Below, one piece after another: positions 25,626 through 33,306 of a stretch of 48,805 nucleotides of DNA. Source of the stretch: Gammaproteobacteria bacterium (lineage in GTDB: Bacteria > Pseudomonadota > Gammaproteobacteria > GCA-001735895); contig JABHSO010000004.1 of the NCBI GenBank assembly GCA_018669845.1, positions 1 through 48,805 on the forward strand, in the 5' to 3' direction. How positions within the stretch are numbered: the stretch's first letter is position 1; each line of letters starts with the position of its first letter. Both the position numbers and the translations under genes were made by a program. The notes under the pieces were generated by a model, which was not told the origin of the DNA, ran no database searches, and worked only from the letters and a program-made list of their open reading frames with translations.

Positions 25626-25719
25626 CACCACACACCAGAGCCAGCTATATACGGATTTTTATTACATGTTCAATTTTATATTCAATGAATTCATATAACT
25701 ATTAAAACTTCGACTATGG

Positions 25720-26184
25720 TTAATCAGCAAAATCATCAAAGGGATTTTTTTTCTTTACCGGGGTAATACTGATCTTCTCCCGTTCAGTAGGGCTTAAACC
25801 AAACTTACCCAGTCCGATCATCACACGTCGCCAGGCATCGGCTTTAATAGTTGATGCAGGATGGTTTTTAATCATTTCCACACCTTCACGGTTCATAACG
25901 GTATAAGTCATGCCTTTTTCATCGAGTATTTCTTTTGCTGTCAGATAATCCGCGTATGCGTCACAAACCATAGCTAGTGTTGTCTTATCAGCCAGGGTGA
26001 GTACGTTCATGTCTGTGGTGATTTTTGCCAGTTCAATAAATGCTTTACGGGCTTGCGGGCTTAGCCAGTCTGGTGGCCTTAATATGCCTTTTTCCGGCTC
26101 TGGTGGCGTTCTCATCCTCTCAGGGTGCTGCTTGTCGGTACCCTTTAAGATTCGTATGTTTGAAGGTGTTCGAGGTCTAGCCAT
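25720..26184 (-). CDS. Phage small terminase, P27 family
   Basis: A 154-residue P27-type TerS. It has the MARPRTPSNIRILKGTDKQ start, the PP-WLSPQARKAFIEL block, LTLADKTTLAMVCDAYADYLTA and NHPASTIKADAWRRVMIGLGKFGLSPTEREKI. TerS recognises the packaging site and recruits the large subunit, which is not encoded here. On a satellite a private TerS would redirect a helper's terminase to the element's own DNA. It is the last gene of the leftward operon. Confidence 0.93.
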   Translation of the reverse strand: MARPRTPSNIRILKGTDKQHPERMRTPPEPEKGILRPPDWLSPQARKAFIELAKITTDMNVLTLADKTTLAMVCDAYADYLTAKEILDEKGMTYTVMNREGVEMIKNHPASTIKADAWRRVMIGLGKFGLSPTEREKISITPVKKKNPFDDFAD

Positions 26185-26257
26185 TATTTACCACTTTTTT
26201 TAGTTCATTATGGAGATGTAGAAAATTCACTTCCCCGCCGTTCTCTGATTGACCCGT

Positions 26258-26452
26258 TTATAGGGATTTTACCCGCCCTACCCTCTCACACGATGTCTTA
26301 GCATTGTGGCAAGCATGGCATAGGCTTTGTAGATTTCTCTCATCTAACTGGCTTCCGCCGTCTTTAATCTCTATTATATGATCCACCCCTATACCCTTAG
26401 TTAATTAGTTGCTCACCACGCCTCGCTAGAGACTGTGAGCTGTCTATGTATC
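26258..26452 (-). pseudogene. Broken HNH endonuclease gene
   Basis: On the minus strand the C-terminal half reads GIGVDHIIEIKDGG, then LCHACHNAKT and a stop at 26258, the classic phage HNH motif. The frame is interrupted upstream by TAA. Removing four bases (an ATTA-like insertion near 26400) would join it to LARRGEQLTKG, the expected upstream sequence; further 5' there is another stop. HNH nucleases normally accompany the terminase genes in HK97-like packaging modules. With no intact frame in this 350-bp gap, it is a remnant. Confidence 0.7.
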
Positions 26453-26536
26453 AGCCAGGCACTATAGACAAAGCCTGTTTTTACATCTTATTTCAACCGG
26501 TGTTTCAAGGTACTGGCCACCGGTAACCAGTGTTCT

Positions 26537-27715
26537 TTATGCGCCGTTTAATAGTCCTGAAACAATGCCGAGAGGGTGATGTACTGCGAACCCTAGACGC
26601 GCTTCACAAAGCATTGTGGATAGGTTCTTAGTGAAGTCAGTACCATCCGAATCACTCAAGGTAATCAAAGCATCTTCACGTGTATGGATTGTTGCGGCCT
26701 GTAGTCTATCGAGCGCAATGAATGATCCTGATGCCATGTAGGTACTGACATAAACAGGAACATTCCAGATATTCTCAGCATCACTCGACTTAGGGTCACC
26801 AAAAACATATTGTCCGGTTGTATCCTGGATAAGATCCATTGCTTCAGCATCATCGGGATTTAAGATATACAGATTACAATCGAAGTCTGCATTTTGTAGA
26901 GCCGTTTTAGCAGAGCGTAGATTTTGAATACCATCAGTTCCAGCCGATGGGCTAAAAGCTGTGAAGTTACCTGTATCAAGTAAACCTGAGAGTTTTGATG
27001 TTGTACCATCGCCATTGATAATAGCGTTTTCGACTTTGCTCTCGAGACCATGAAAAAGTCTGCGACCTGTAAAATCTACAGTTTGCGGAGCGTCTGCCAG
27101 TACCTGCTTAGATATTTTCAGCCAATGAGCATAAGTACTGATCTGCTGCACTTTCTCCTCGAAGGTTACCCCCGATTCTGCCTTGAGTGTTCCATCACCA
27201 TCCTGGGCTTCTGCGTTGTTAGTGAAAGCCAGTTCTTTCTGGTAAGTGAAACTTCCGCCAGTAGCAGGGATGTTGATAAACATCTGACGTAATCCGAGCT
27301 TCTTCTCTGGTCCACCAATGACGCTAGATAACTGCTGAGGGGGGCTTGTAGGATCAGCCGTGATGATAGTGTTATTCTGAATTTCAGGCAGGATAACTTG
27401 GCTCTTAACAGTCAGTCCGGCGTTTTTAGTTCGCCCTGCAATGTAGTTCTGAATTTCTTCTGATTCTGCAAACCTGGCTGAAATTGATTTGTTATTGCTT
27501 GCCTGTGGTGGTGCGTAATGACTGCCGCCTCCTGATTGTTCAATGCTAAGAATACGATCAGCGTGTTCTCTTAGCCTAATATCATGATCATTAATATTTT
27601 TACCCTGCTTAGTGATATTGGAAGAAGCAGAATTCATAATCTTTTCTATTTCACGAACAGCGTTATTGTTTGACGCATCAACGTCTCGCACTGCATTTTG
27701 AATTTCTTGTGACAT
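26537..27715 (-). CDS. HK97-type major capsid protein
   Basis: A 392-residue HK97-fold capsid protein. Residues 1-75 form a coiled-coil, delta-domain-like segment (NNAVREIEKIMNSASSNITK and onward). A Gly/Ser linker follows, and then the fold domain from about 85. Signature stretches are a VLPEIQNNTI start, WLKISKQVLADAPQ, ENAIINGDGTTSKLSGLLD, YILNPDDAEAMDLIQDTTGQY and the C-terminal RLGFAVHHPLGI. No portal or protease gene accompanies it, so processing would depend on a helper or not occur. The gene is intact, which argues for selection. Confidence 0.95.
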   Translation of the reverse strand: MSQEIQNAVRDVDASNNNAVREIEKIMNSASSNITKQGKNINDHDIRLREHADRILSIEQSGGGSHYAPPQASNNKSISARFAESEEIQNYIAGRTKNAGLTVKSQVILPEIQNNTIITADPTSPPQQLSSVIGGPEKKLGLRQMFINIPATGGSFTYQKELAFTNNAEAQDGDGTLKAESGVTFEEKVQQISTYAHWLKISKQVLADAPQTVDFTGRRLFHGLESKVENAIINGDGTTSKLSGLLDTGNFTAFSPSAGTDGIQNLRSAKTALQNADFDCNLYILNPDDAEAMDLIQDTTGQYVFGDPKSSDAENIWNVPVYVSTYMASGSFIALDRLQAATIHTREDALITLSDSDGTDFTKNLSTMLCEARLGFAVHHPLGIVSGLLNGA

Positions 27716-27948
27716 TTTAATTACCTCAATAATGGTATTAAGAGGCGGTTACTGTGGTCTGTTACTTTTGAGCGTATTGATACAGACCGCTAATAAACGC
27801 GGTTAAACTTTAATTAGTGGCTTATCACCACACTGTAAAAAGTCTTCTGTACCAGCTCAGATCGCCTGAGAGGCTTGGGAAGGTATTCACCAATATAGGA
27901 ATCACTCCTGTATTAGTTAAATAGATTATAGCAATAATAAACATATTA
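27716..27948 (-). promoter_or_regulatory. Structured leader upstream of the capsid gene
   Basis: This 233-bp gap has no ORF but several local inverted repeats: ACCGC/GCGGT (27786-27804), GTGG/CCAC (27817-27831), CTCAG/CTGAG (27856-27870) and GCCT/AGGC (27864-27873). The cluster could be an untranslated regulatory RNA, a small RNA, or a packaging (pac/cos) site. I cannot choose between these from the sequence. Confidence 0.4.
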
Positions 27949-28152
27949 TCAATTTAAATTATCTAAATTACTGGTATTAACCAGGTCAGCCAGGTTGTGC
28001 AAATAATTAGCCGTTGAAGCTGTGCCGGTCGCGTCAATCAAAACGGGAATAGCTCCACCAAGTAAATCAATCGCTATCTCTACTTCATTAATTTTTTGCT
28101 GTCGTAGTTCATTAATTGCTTGAGTGATTATTTCAGCTCTTTTATCTTTCAT
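27949..28152 (-). CDS. Small hypothetical satellite protein
   Basis: A 67-residue protein: a charged N-terminal helix (KDKRAEIITQAINELRQQKIN) and a second, hydrophobic-faced part (AIDLLGGAIPVLIDATGT). No family is recognised. It lies between the helicase region and the capsid leader on the operon strand. It may be a structural or regulatory subunit. Confidence 0.55.
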   Translation of the reverse strand: MKDKRAEIITQAINELRQQKINEVEIAIDLLGGAIPVLIDATGTASTANYLHNLADLVNTSNLDNLN

Positions 28153-28216
28153 GTTTCACCTTTTTATTTATTTAAAAAATACTTTTTCTGGCAGGCTTTT
28201 AATCTGAGATTGACGG

Positions 28217-28453
28217 TCAATACTCACTTTGAAAACCTCCTGAAAAATCGTATTTATAAGGGGGGGGTGAAAAGCCGACAAAGCGAAAAACCGAAACCCC
28301 AAAAAAGCATATTCTCCACAAAGTAAATGCATGAGAGCATTGCTCTGTATGGGTTTGCATAGTTTTTATACTTTTTATACTTTTTATACTTTTCACTTTT
28401 TCACCTCTCGCCCCTAAGACGAACAAGCGAGGCGGTTTTTCGGTTTTAACCAT
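28217..28453 (-). CDS. Possible 78-residue protein over a repeat-rich region
   Basis: The frame begins at an ATG 2 bases after the helicase stop, with GAGAGG about 9 bases upstream. The product starts MVKTEKPPRLFVLGARGEK, contains KSIKSIKSIK from a 9-bp DNA repeat, and ends in an aromatic, Phe-rich part. The unusual composition means the DNA may be conserved for another reason, such as an origin, with the frame incidental. Confidence 0.4.
   Translation of the reverse strand: MVKTEKPPRLFVLGARGEKVKSIKSIKSIKTMQTHTEQCSHAFTLWRICFFGVSVFRFVGFSPPPYKYDFSGGFQSEY
28363..28389. repeat. 9-bp AT-rich iterons near the helicase gene
   Basis: TTTTTATAC is repeated three times without gaps at 28363, 28372 and 28381, followed by a degenerate copy. 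A 6-bp palindrome-like AGAGCA-T-TGCTCT lies at about 28333. Short direct repeats next to a RepA-like helicase are a plausible replication origin. Confidence 0.5.
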
Positions 28454-28455
28454 GA

Positions 28456-29631
28456 CTATTTACCTCTCGAAAATCTTTCATAATCTGATGATTTTGTATC
28501 TGGTAATGACTTATTCCATGACGTAATGAGTGTAAAAACCAGAGCGTTGTTGTGCTTGTCTCTAGTGGCTTTCCATTCGTAATTAGTAAGATTTTTTAGT
28601 GTGGTTTTAATACTGCGCTTGGTAAGCTCATCTTTTAATTCTTCACTCTCATCGAATGCCCTGATGATTTCAGACTGATTCTTTTTACCTGTTTTCAGGG
28701 TGCTTCTGATAAAGAGAATTTCAGCTTCATACTTTTGAGTTAAAGATTTATGCTTCATTTCTCTTTCGCTTTCCTGCGCTTCATCCTGTCCCAACTGTTG
28801 GACGCTATCTAGCATCTGTACATAGTGCATCCCTTTCTTTTTTTGATAGCTGTATGAAACACTGGCGATAACTTCGCCTCGGTCTTTTTCCCGCCTAAAT
28901 TCTACAATTTGCTTTTCATCTTCTGGTGATGACATCTGATACATGCTGTACATGCAGTCAACATCGTTCTTTGTGTCGCTAGTCCCTTCATAAATAAGAT
29001 TTCCATCTATATCTTTATGCTTGTTCGCGTGGCCTGCCAGGATGACTGTGCCGCCCTTAGCTATGAATCTTCTTAATGTGTTATACAATGCCGCCTGTGA
29101 TGATTTGCTCATCATGTCCGCAAACTTTTTCAGCGTATCCAGTAGGATAATTTTGCCTTCTGCACATCCTTCGGCTGATATATCGTCAAGCATCTCAAGT
29201 ATTTTTTCTCTCGATACGCCAGCTTCATCAGGGCTAATCATGTAAAAGCCATGTTTTTTAGCTACTTGAGATTTTATGAAAATCCCTTTGTAGTTATCAT
29301 CAGCATTAATATAGAAAATATCCTCGGCTTTTATCCTTCCGGCTTTGATTGACTCAATTAGCATAAAGATAAATAGCAGGGTTTTTCCTGTATTGGGTGC
29401 GGCATAAAAAAGCGTCATTTGACCCATTAATGCCAGATCAATAAAAACATACTCATCATTTTTTAAGTTCATTTCTATCTCATCAATTCGATTTGTAGTT
29501 GATAATGCGACCAGTTTTGACAGTGCATTAGGCGCAGGCTCTATCTTTTCTAGAAAATCGGGATCATCCACAAAATCATTAGGATCATTACCCCGTTCAT
29601 CTTTGGGCAAAACGGCTGTTTTGATAACCAC
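28456..29631 (-). CDS. RepA-like RecA-fold helicase
   Basis: A 391-residue P-loop ATPase of the AAA_25/RepA type. The Walker A motif is AAPNTGKTLL (near residue 82). IIYINADDN-like (FYINADDNYKG), the Walker B region KIILLDTLKKF and the sensor-like VILAGHANKHKD follow. The C-terminal part (about 300-391) looks like a winged-helix region. The start is a GTG overlapping the TAG of the primase gene (TAGTG). The first 40 residues (VLPKDERGNDPNDFVDD) resemble the tail of a Toprim domain, which suggests the pair derives from a primase-helicase fusion. Confidence 0.88.
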   Translation of the reverse strand: MVIKTAVLPKDERGNDPNDFVDDPDFLEKIEPAPNALSKLVALSTTNRIDEIEMNLKNDEYVFIDLALMGQMTLFYAAPNTGKTLLFIFMLIESIKAGRIKAEDIFYINADDNYKGIFIKSQVAKKHGFYMISPDEAGVSREKILEMLDDISAEGCAEGKIILLDTLKKFADMMSKSSQAALYNTLRRFIAKGGTVILAGHANKHKDIDGNLIYEGTSDTKNDVDCMYSMYQMSSPEDEKQIVEFRREKDRGEVIASVSYSYQKKKGMHYVQMLDSVQQLGQDEAQESEREMKHKSLTQKYEAEILFIRSTLKTGKKNQSEIIRAFDESEELKDELTKRSIKTTLKNLTNYEWKATRDKHNNALVFTLITSWNKSLPDTKSSDYERFSRGK

Positions 29632-30446
29632 TAGTCTTGCTCCGTCAATATAAGAACTTCATTTGGTTGGTAAACCATATCTATTAGGCTAGCAACTTTT
29701 TTAAGGTTTGATTTACCGAATGAGCAGGCACAAACACCGTTCCCGTTCTGGTGGTGAAACACCATCGAATAAGCACTCGCCCAGCCTTCGCACACGTACC
29801 ATATAAGCGATTTATCCAGCGTGTTACCCAATAGAAGCGCACCACCAGAAACACGGCCAAACGTCTGTTTTTTGCCTGTTGCGTTGATACATTGCACGCC
29901 CTGTACCTTGTCGGTTTCAATATTCCTGATAGGTACGATAATGCAGTCTTTATTTATACCAATGACTTTTTCACTTGAAGCAATACCACGACCAGCACCA
30001 CCAGCGGATTGAATGTCTTTAGTGACTGCGTACGGGTGCGATTTAACGTATTTATCATTTCTATTAGCTGCCATCCATAGCCGCAAAGCATAAGCCTGTG
30101 TATTGCTCTGCTTTTGTGGTGGTGGCGTTTTCTTTTTGGGTAATGGCTTTGTATTGGCTTGATTGTTTTCAGGTCTCCACCCGTTTTCCTTCGCCAGATA
30201 AAACACTGTTTTAATAGTTATCTGGCTGGGCTTTATCGACTTCCATACCGCCCGAAAATCAGCGGCTTTGTAGCTGTCTGCTGTCTGGCTCCATTCATCA
30301 GCAATATAGTATGCAGAATCACCGAATTCAGCTTTTAAAGACGCTAACACGTTTATCCATGTCTCCCGATCATAAGCCGGTATTGATATTAATGCTGACC
30401 ATGCGCCTTCAATTGTCGGCGGATCATATTGAGCAGACTGACCCAC
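29631..30446 (-). CDS. Primase piece with PriCT-2-like and truncated Toprim domains
   Basis: A 271-residue protein. Residues 5-75 look like a PriCT_2 helical domain (GAWSALISIPAYDRETWINV). The middle is basic and Pro-rich, then a Toprim-like part begins near 210 (LIWYVCEGWASAYSM with the catalytic Glu; CACSFGKSNLKKVA). It stops at VLILTEQD, just where the second acidic Toprim motif should continue. The following ORF carries what looks like the remaining Toprim end. Either the protein is truncated or the two chains function together. Confidence 0.8.
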   Translation of the reverse strand: MGQSAQYDPPTIEGAWSALISIPAYDRETWINVLASLKAEFGDSAYYIADEWSQTADSYKAADFRAVWKSIKPSQITIKTVFYLAKENGWRPENNQANTKPLPKKKTPPPQKQSNTQAYALRLWMAANRNDKYVKSHPYAVTKDIQSAGGAGRGIASSEKVIGINKDCIIVPIRNIETDKVQGVQCINATGKKQTFGRVSGGALLLGNTLDKSLIWYVCEGWASAYSMVFHHQNGNGVCACSFGKSNLKKVASLIDMVYQPNEVLILTEQD

Positions 30447-30448
30447 GG

Positions 30449-30670
30449 TTATTCCCCTAATGTTTTAAGCGATTGCTTTATCAGGTGTGACAATCCAATT
30501 TGACCAATTAGCAGGCCTTTTACATATTGCTCTTTCAGTGAAGGGTCGCTTATTGTGATACGTCCAGTTTTAAGCATGTCGCATAGGCTTTTAGTGGTCG
30601 ACTCAATACCCATTAATGAGTTATGAGCAGAATCAAGTGCTGTTTGCTGTTTTGGGGTTAAGTTGCTCAC
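30449..30670 (-). CDS. Small helical hypothetical protein
   Basis: A 73-residue, all-helical-looking protein (MSNLTPKQQTALDSAHNSLM and onward) with no recognised family. It overlaps the AlpA-like gene by 4 bases and precedes the primase gene by 2 bases, so it is part of the replication operon. Its position between an AlpA-like regulator and a primase is a common place for small satellite accessory proteins. Confidence 0.6.
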   Translation of the reverse strand: MSNLTPKQQTALDSAHNSLMGIESTTKSLCDMLKTGRITISDPSLKEQYVKGLLIGQIGLSHLIKQSLKTLGE

Positions 30671-30858
30671 TGTTGTGCTTCCTGCTCAGTTTTCTGAACA
30701 TAACTATCTAAAGCTTCAGGAGAAGCAAAACGGCGTTTGCCTATCTTGTAGGTTTTTAGCTTGCCTTGATTAATGTCAGCGTAAAGACGGGCGCGGCCTA
30801 TGCTCAAAAGAGGCAAAAGGTCGTTAATTGAATAACGTGGTTTTGTATGTTGAAACAT
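30667..30858 (-). CDS. AlpA/excisionase-type HTH protein
   Basis: A 63-residue MerR-like helix-turn-helix protein: YSINDLLPLLSIGRARLYADINQGKLKTYKIGKRRFASPEALDSYV, here read as three parts (HTH, the wing YKIGKRRF, and a last helix). AlpA/Xis proteins of P4-like and PICI-like elements activate replication genes or bend DNA for excision. It sits at the head of the replication genes. Confidence 0.85.
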   Translation of the reverse strand: MFQHTKPRYSINDLLPLLSIGRARLYADINQGKLKTYKIGKRRFASPEALDSYVQKTEQEAQQ

Positions 30859-30936
30859 TCTTAAACACCTGTATTGTTTTGTTAAGGCGTTTGAAGAATA
30901 GAGAGAATAGGTTAGGGAATGGCACTAAGAAATTTA

Positions 30937-31443
30937 TTATTTCGTAGTGTTAAGTAACTGGTCTTTTAATTCAGGAAGAAGTTGATTTATTTCGGAATAT
31001 AATTTATTTGCCAAGCCAGCGCTTATATTGAATTGCTCACCAGCATATTCAAAGGCATTTTTGCTTCTAGTTTTTCTTGTAAGCGGGGCATCGTGTTCCA
31101 ATTTGGCTTTAATGCAGGCCATAAAGACTGGTAACTTAATACGCTTATTTCTTTGATGATTATGCAAATGCCTGTTCTTTGGTCTTTGATATCCAAAAGC
31201 ATCATCTAGCGATTCAACCTGAAATTGCTTTAACTTATGAATTGCGTCGACATAACCATTCGCAGCCCACTCAGGAATTTTGATATCACCTAAAGAACAT
31301 ATTTCTACGGCTTCAAGCAATGCAAATTTTTCACCGTTCTGGTAGTTCTGGTATTTCTGCTCTAGAAGGTTTTTATGGAAAACTACCCAATCTTCAGTTT
31401 TAAGTTTATCTCTAGCGCTTTTGATAGTTTCCTTTAGGCTCAT
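30937..31443 (-). CDS. Hypothetical protein coupled to the integrase
   Basis: A 168-residue, basic, mostly helical protein without recognised domain. It contains RPKNRHLHNHQRNKRIKLP, a very basic stretch that may bind nucleic acid, and a C-terminal helix-rich region (SAGLANKLYSEINQLLPELK). Its start overlaps the integrase stop by 4 bases (ATGA-type coupling). It may be a regulator or an excision partner. Confidence 0.65.
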   Translation of the reverse strand: MSLKETIKSARDKLKTEDWVVFHKNLLEQKYQNYQNGEKFALLEAVEICSLGDIKIPEWAANGYVDAIHKLKQFQVESLDDAFGYQRPKNRHLHNHQRNKRIKLPVFMACIKAKLEHDAPLTRKTRSKNAFEYAGEQFNISAGLANKLYSEINQLLPELKDQLLNTTK

Positions 31444-32585
31444 ATTCCTAACTCCACTAAATTCATCATAGCGCGCCTATCTTTGCCCATGAATTTTGCA
31501 TAGTGTTTTTCAAGCATCCTGACACTGGTTCCGCAATTTTCAGCGACTACCTGCGCTTGTATGCCAGCTAACAGGGCTTTACTGATGTGATAATGCCTGA
31601 ATGCGTATAAATCAAAATCATCGGGCATCTTTGTTGATTTCTTTAATGATAATAATGTCCGCCTGTATGAATTCTTTGCCCAGGGTTCGCCGTTTTCGTT
31701 TGAAAGTAGGGGGGCTTTAGGCAGTTTGTTTTTAGTAATTGATTTAAAAAACTTGAGGGCATCCTCTGACAGATAACAGCTCCATGTTTTAACCTTGCCA
31801 GTGCCTTTCCTGCTCTCAAGTCTTATCGTTCCGTCGATGGCATCAAAGTCCTTTACAAGCGCGCTGGTTAACGATCCTACGCGGTTCCCTGTTAATACAA
31901 GGGCTTTGCATAGGTTGTGAAATTCTCCCGTTGTAGCCTTTAAAAAGGTCTCTACCTGCTCATTCGTTAAATACAGTTTTCGTGCCTCGCTGACATCTTC
32001 AAAAGGTTCTACGGTTTCCCATTCTGCTTTGCTGTTTATCTTGCCATTCTTATATGCAAGGTTCAGCACCGCTTTTAACAGGTTTAGCACTCGATTAGCT
32101 GATACTTTGGATTTTCTGATTGCTTCGGGATCTTCTGACTTATCAACCATATTATTTCTGAACCGCTTAACCTGCGCTCTGTTTATCTGGTGAATGGGTG
32201 TATTCCTTAGAGACTCTGAAAGGTGCTTGCGTAGTCTGGCTGAATTCTCTCTCGCATAGACTGGGGATTTTTCTATACTTTTTTCTTGCTCGTAAGTGGT
32301 TACGGCATCTTTTAGGTAAATTTCTTTAGCATCAATGTCGATGCCTATCATTTGTGTAAACCACTCATTCGCGGCCATGAGTGCGGTTTCATAATCCCAT
32401 TTATCAGAGTTCTTGAAAGTGGTTGCTTTGAATTTACCCTCTTTAGCTATTCGCGCCATCCATGAAGTATTTCGTGGGCCTTTTCTGAAACCTAAAAACC
32501 GGCCCCGGCTGATGTTCTCCCAATACGGGTTATGATCTACAGCCAGTTTTTTACGCTTATTTTCAGTGCTGATTAATGATGCCAT
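31440..32585 (-). CDS. Tyrosine integrase of the satellite
   Basis: A 381-residue phage-type tyrosine recombinase. It has an arm/core-binding N-terminal half (SAM-like region about 95-190) and a catalytic domain with LTGNRVGSLTSAL (Arg I), a Lys-bearing beta hairpin (RKGTGKVKTW), YAFRHYHISKALL (box II, Tyr in place of the first His), ENCGTSVRMLEKHYAKF (catalytic Tyr). It lies directly next to attR, as expected for a tRNA-Glu integrase. The start codon region overlaps no other gene. Confidence 0.94.
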   Translation of the reverse strand: MASLISTENKRKKLAVDHNPYWENISRGRFLGFRKGPRNTSWMARIAKEGKFKATTFKNSDKWDYETALMAANEWFTQMIGIDIDAKEIYLKDAVTTYEQEKSIEKSPVYARENSARLRKHLSESLRNTPIHQINRAQVKRFRNNMVDKSEDPEAIRKSKVSANRVLNLLKAVLNLAYKNGKINSKAEWETVEPFEDVSEARKLYLTNEQVETFLKATTGEFHNLCKALVLTGNRVGSLTSALVKDFDAIDGTIRLESRKGTGKVKTWSCYLSEDALKFFKSITKNKLPKAPLLSNENGEPWAKNSYRRTLLSLKKSTKMPDDFDLYAFRHYHISKALLAGIQAQVVAENCGTSVRMLEKHYAKFMGKDRRAMMNLVELGI

Positions 32586-32625
32586 GTCCCTTTTCTCCTG
32601 TTACCGCCGATACAAGGCGGTAAAT

Positions 32626-32650
32626 AACTTATGAATAACTTCTACAAATA
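32626..32650. repeat. 25-bp arm-type repeat, right copy
   Basis: An exact copy of 24621-24645. It lies between the integrase start and attR, about 150 bases from the core repeat; a partial third copy starts near 32671. The rest of 32586-32797 is AT-rich and holds no ORF. Confidence 0.7.
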
Positions 32651-32797
32651 TAGATTTGGTGCTGTATTGCTAACTTATGAATATATTATGGAACAATATA
32701 AGACAATAAAGCAAGTTAAAATAAGGGTTTAATGGTATTTGGCTTAGAGTGTAGGGCGGTAACGAAAACAGAAAAAAACAGGAAAAAACGCTAAATT

Positions 32798-32896
32798 CGC
32801 CCTTTCACGGCGGTAACAGGGGTTCGAATCCCCTTGGGGACGCCACTTATTTGGTAGTCCAATCAAAGACTTAGCTTCGGCTAGGTCTTTTTTTTG
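32798..32896. repeat. attR: 99-bp direct repeat
   Basis: An identical copy of 24518-24616, holding the displaced 3' half of tRNA-Glu and the original terminator. Beyond 32896 is the pre-integration flank. The 410 bases from 32897 to the toxin gene hold no ORF; they contain the hairpin at 33151 and the toxin promoter. Confidence 0.97.
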
Positions 32897-33150
32897 CCTG
32901 TAATTTATGATCGTGTCCCTCAGGTGTCCCTAGACTGTTTCAGGAATCGTTAAGTGGGTAAATTATTTATCTATACTTTTTTATATTCGCTGACTAATTA
33001 TGCCCGATAGACAGCTGACGACCCGTTCCGGTCAGTCCCTACAGATTGTAGTCTTCGTCAGCAAAGTGCCAGCAGCGGTCATTCCTGACAGGCTGTAGGC
33101 AACTAGCGGTTTATGGACAAACCTGTCATAGAGGCCCGATCAGATAAATT

Positions 33151-33181
33151 GCTGGAAATACAAAAACTGTGTATTTCCAGC
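33151..33181. repeat. 12-bp inverted repeat upstream of higBA
   Basis: GCTGGAAATACA and its perfect complement TGTATTTCCAGC enclose a 7-base loop. There is no T run, so it is more likely an operator or RNA structure than a terminator. Confidence 0.65.
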
Positions 33182-33272
33182 TGAAATGAACGCTTTATAA
33201 AAAATGCTTCTAAGCAGTCATTTCACAAGGTGTATTTATTTAAATGAGCAGATACATCTAAATTAATACATC

Positions 33273-33300
33273 TTGAACTGATCCGGCAATGCCGTATAAT
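33273..33300 (+). promoter_or_regulatory. higBA promoter with operator between -35 and -10
   Basis: TTGAAC (33273-33278) and TATAAT (33295-33300) are 16 bases apart. The palindrome CGGCA-A-TGCCG (33284-33294) sits exactly between them, where a HigA-type repressor would block RNA polymerase. The toxin ATG is only 7 bases past the -10 element. Confidence 0.65.
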
Positions 33301-33306
33301 AATGCT

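Larger units (their letters stand above)
24518..32896. mobile_element. 8.28-kb integrated phage-satellite-like element
   Basis: The offset between the two att copies is 8280 bp. Next to attR is a leftward tyrosine integrase, then AlpA-like, primase, helicase, capsid and small-terminase genes all leftward. A three-gene rightward module lies at the left end. No large terminase, portal, maturation protease or tail gene is present. This gene set fits a helper-dependent phage satellite, or a strongly reduced prophage. Confidence 0.85.

Noticed and set aside
24518..32896. Complete prophage
   Set aside because: Large terminase, portal, protease, tail and lysis genes are all missing within the att sites.
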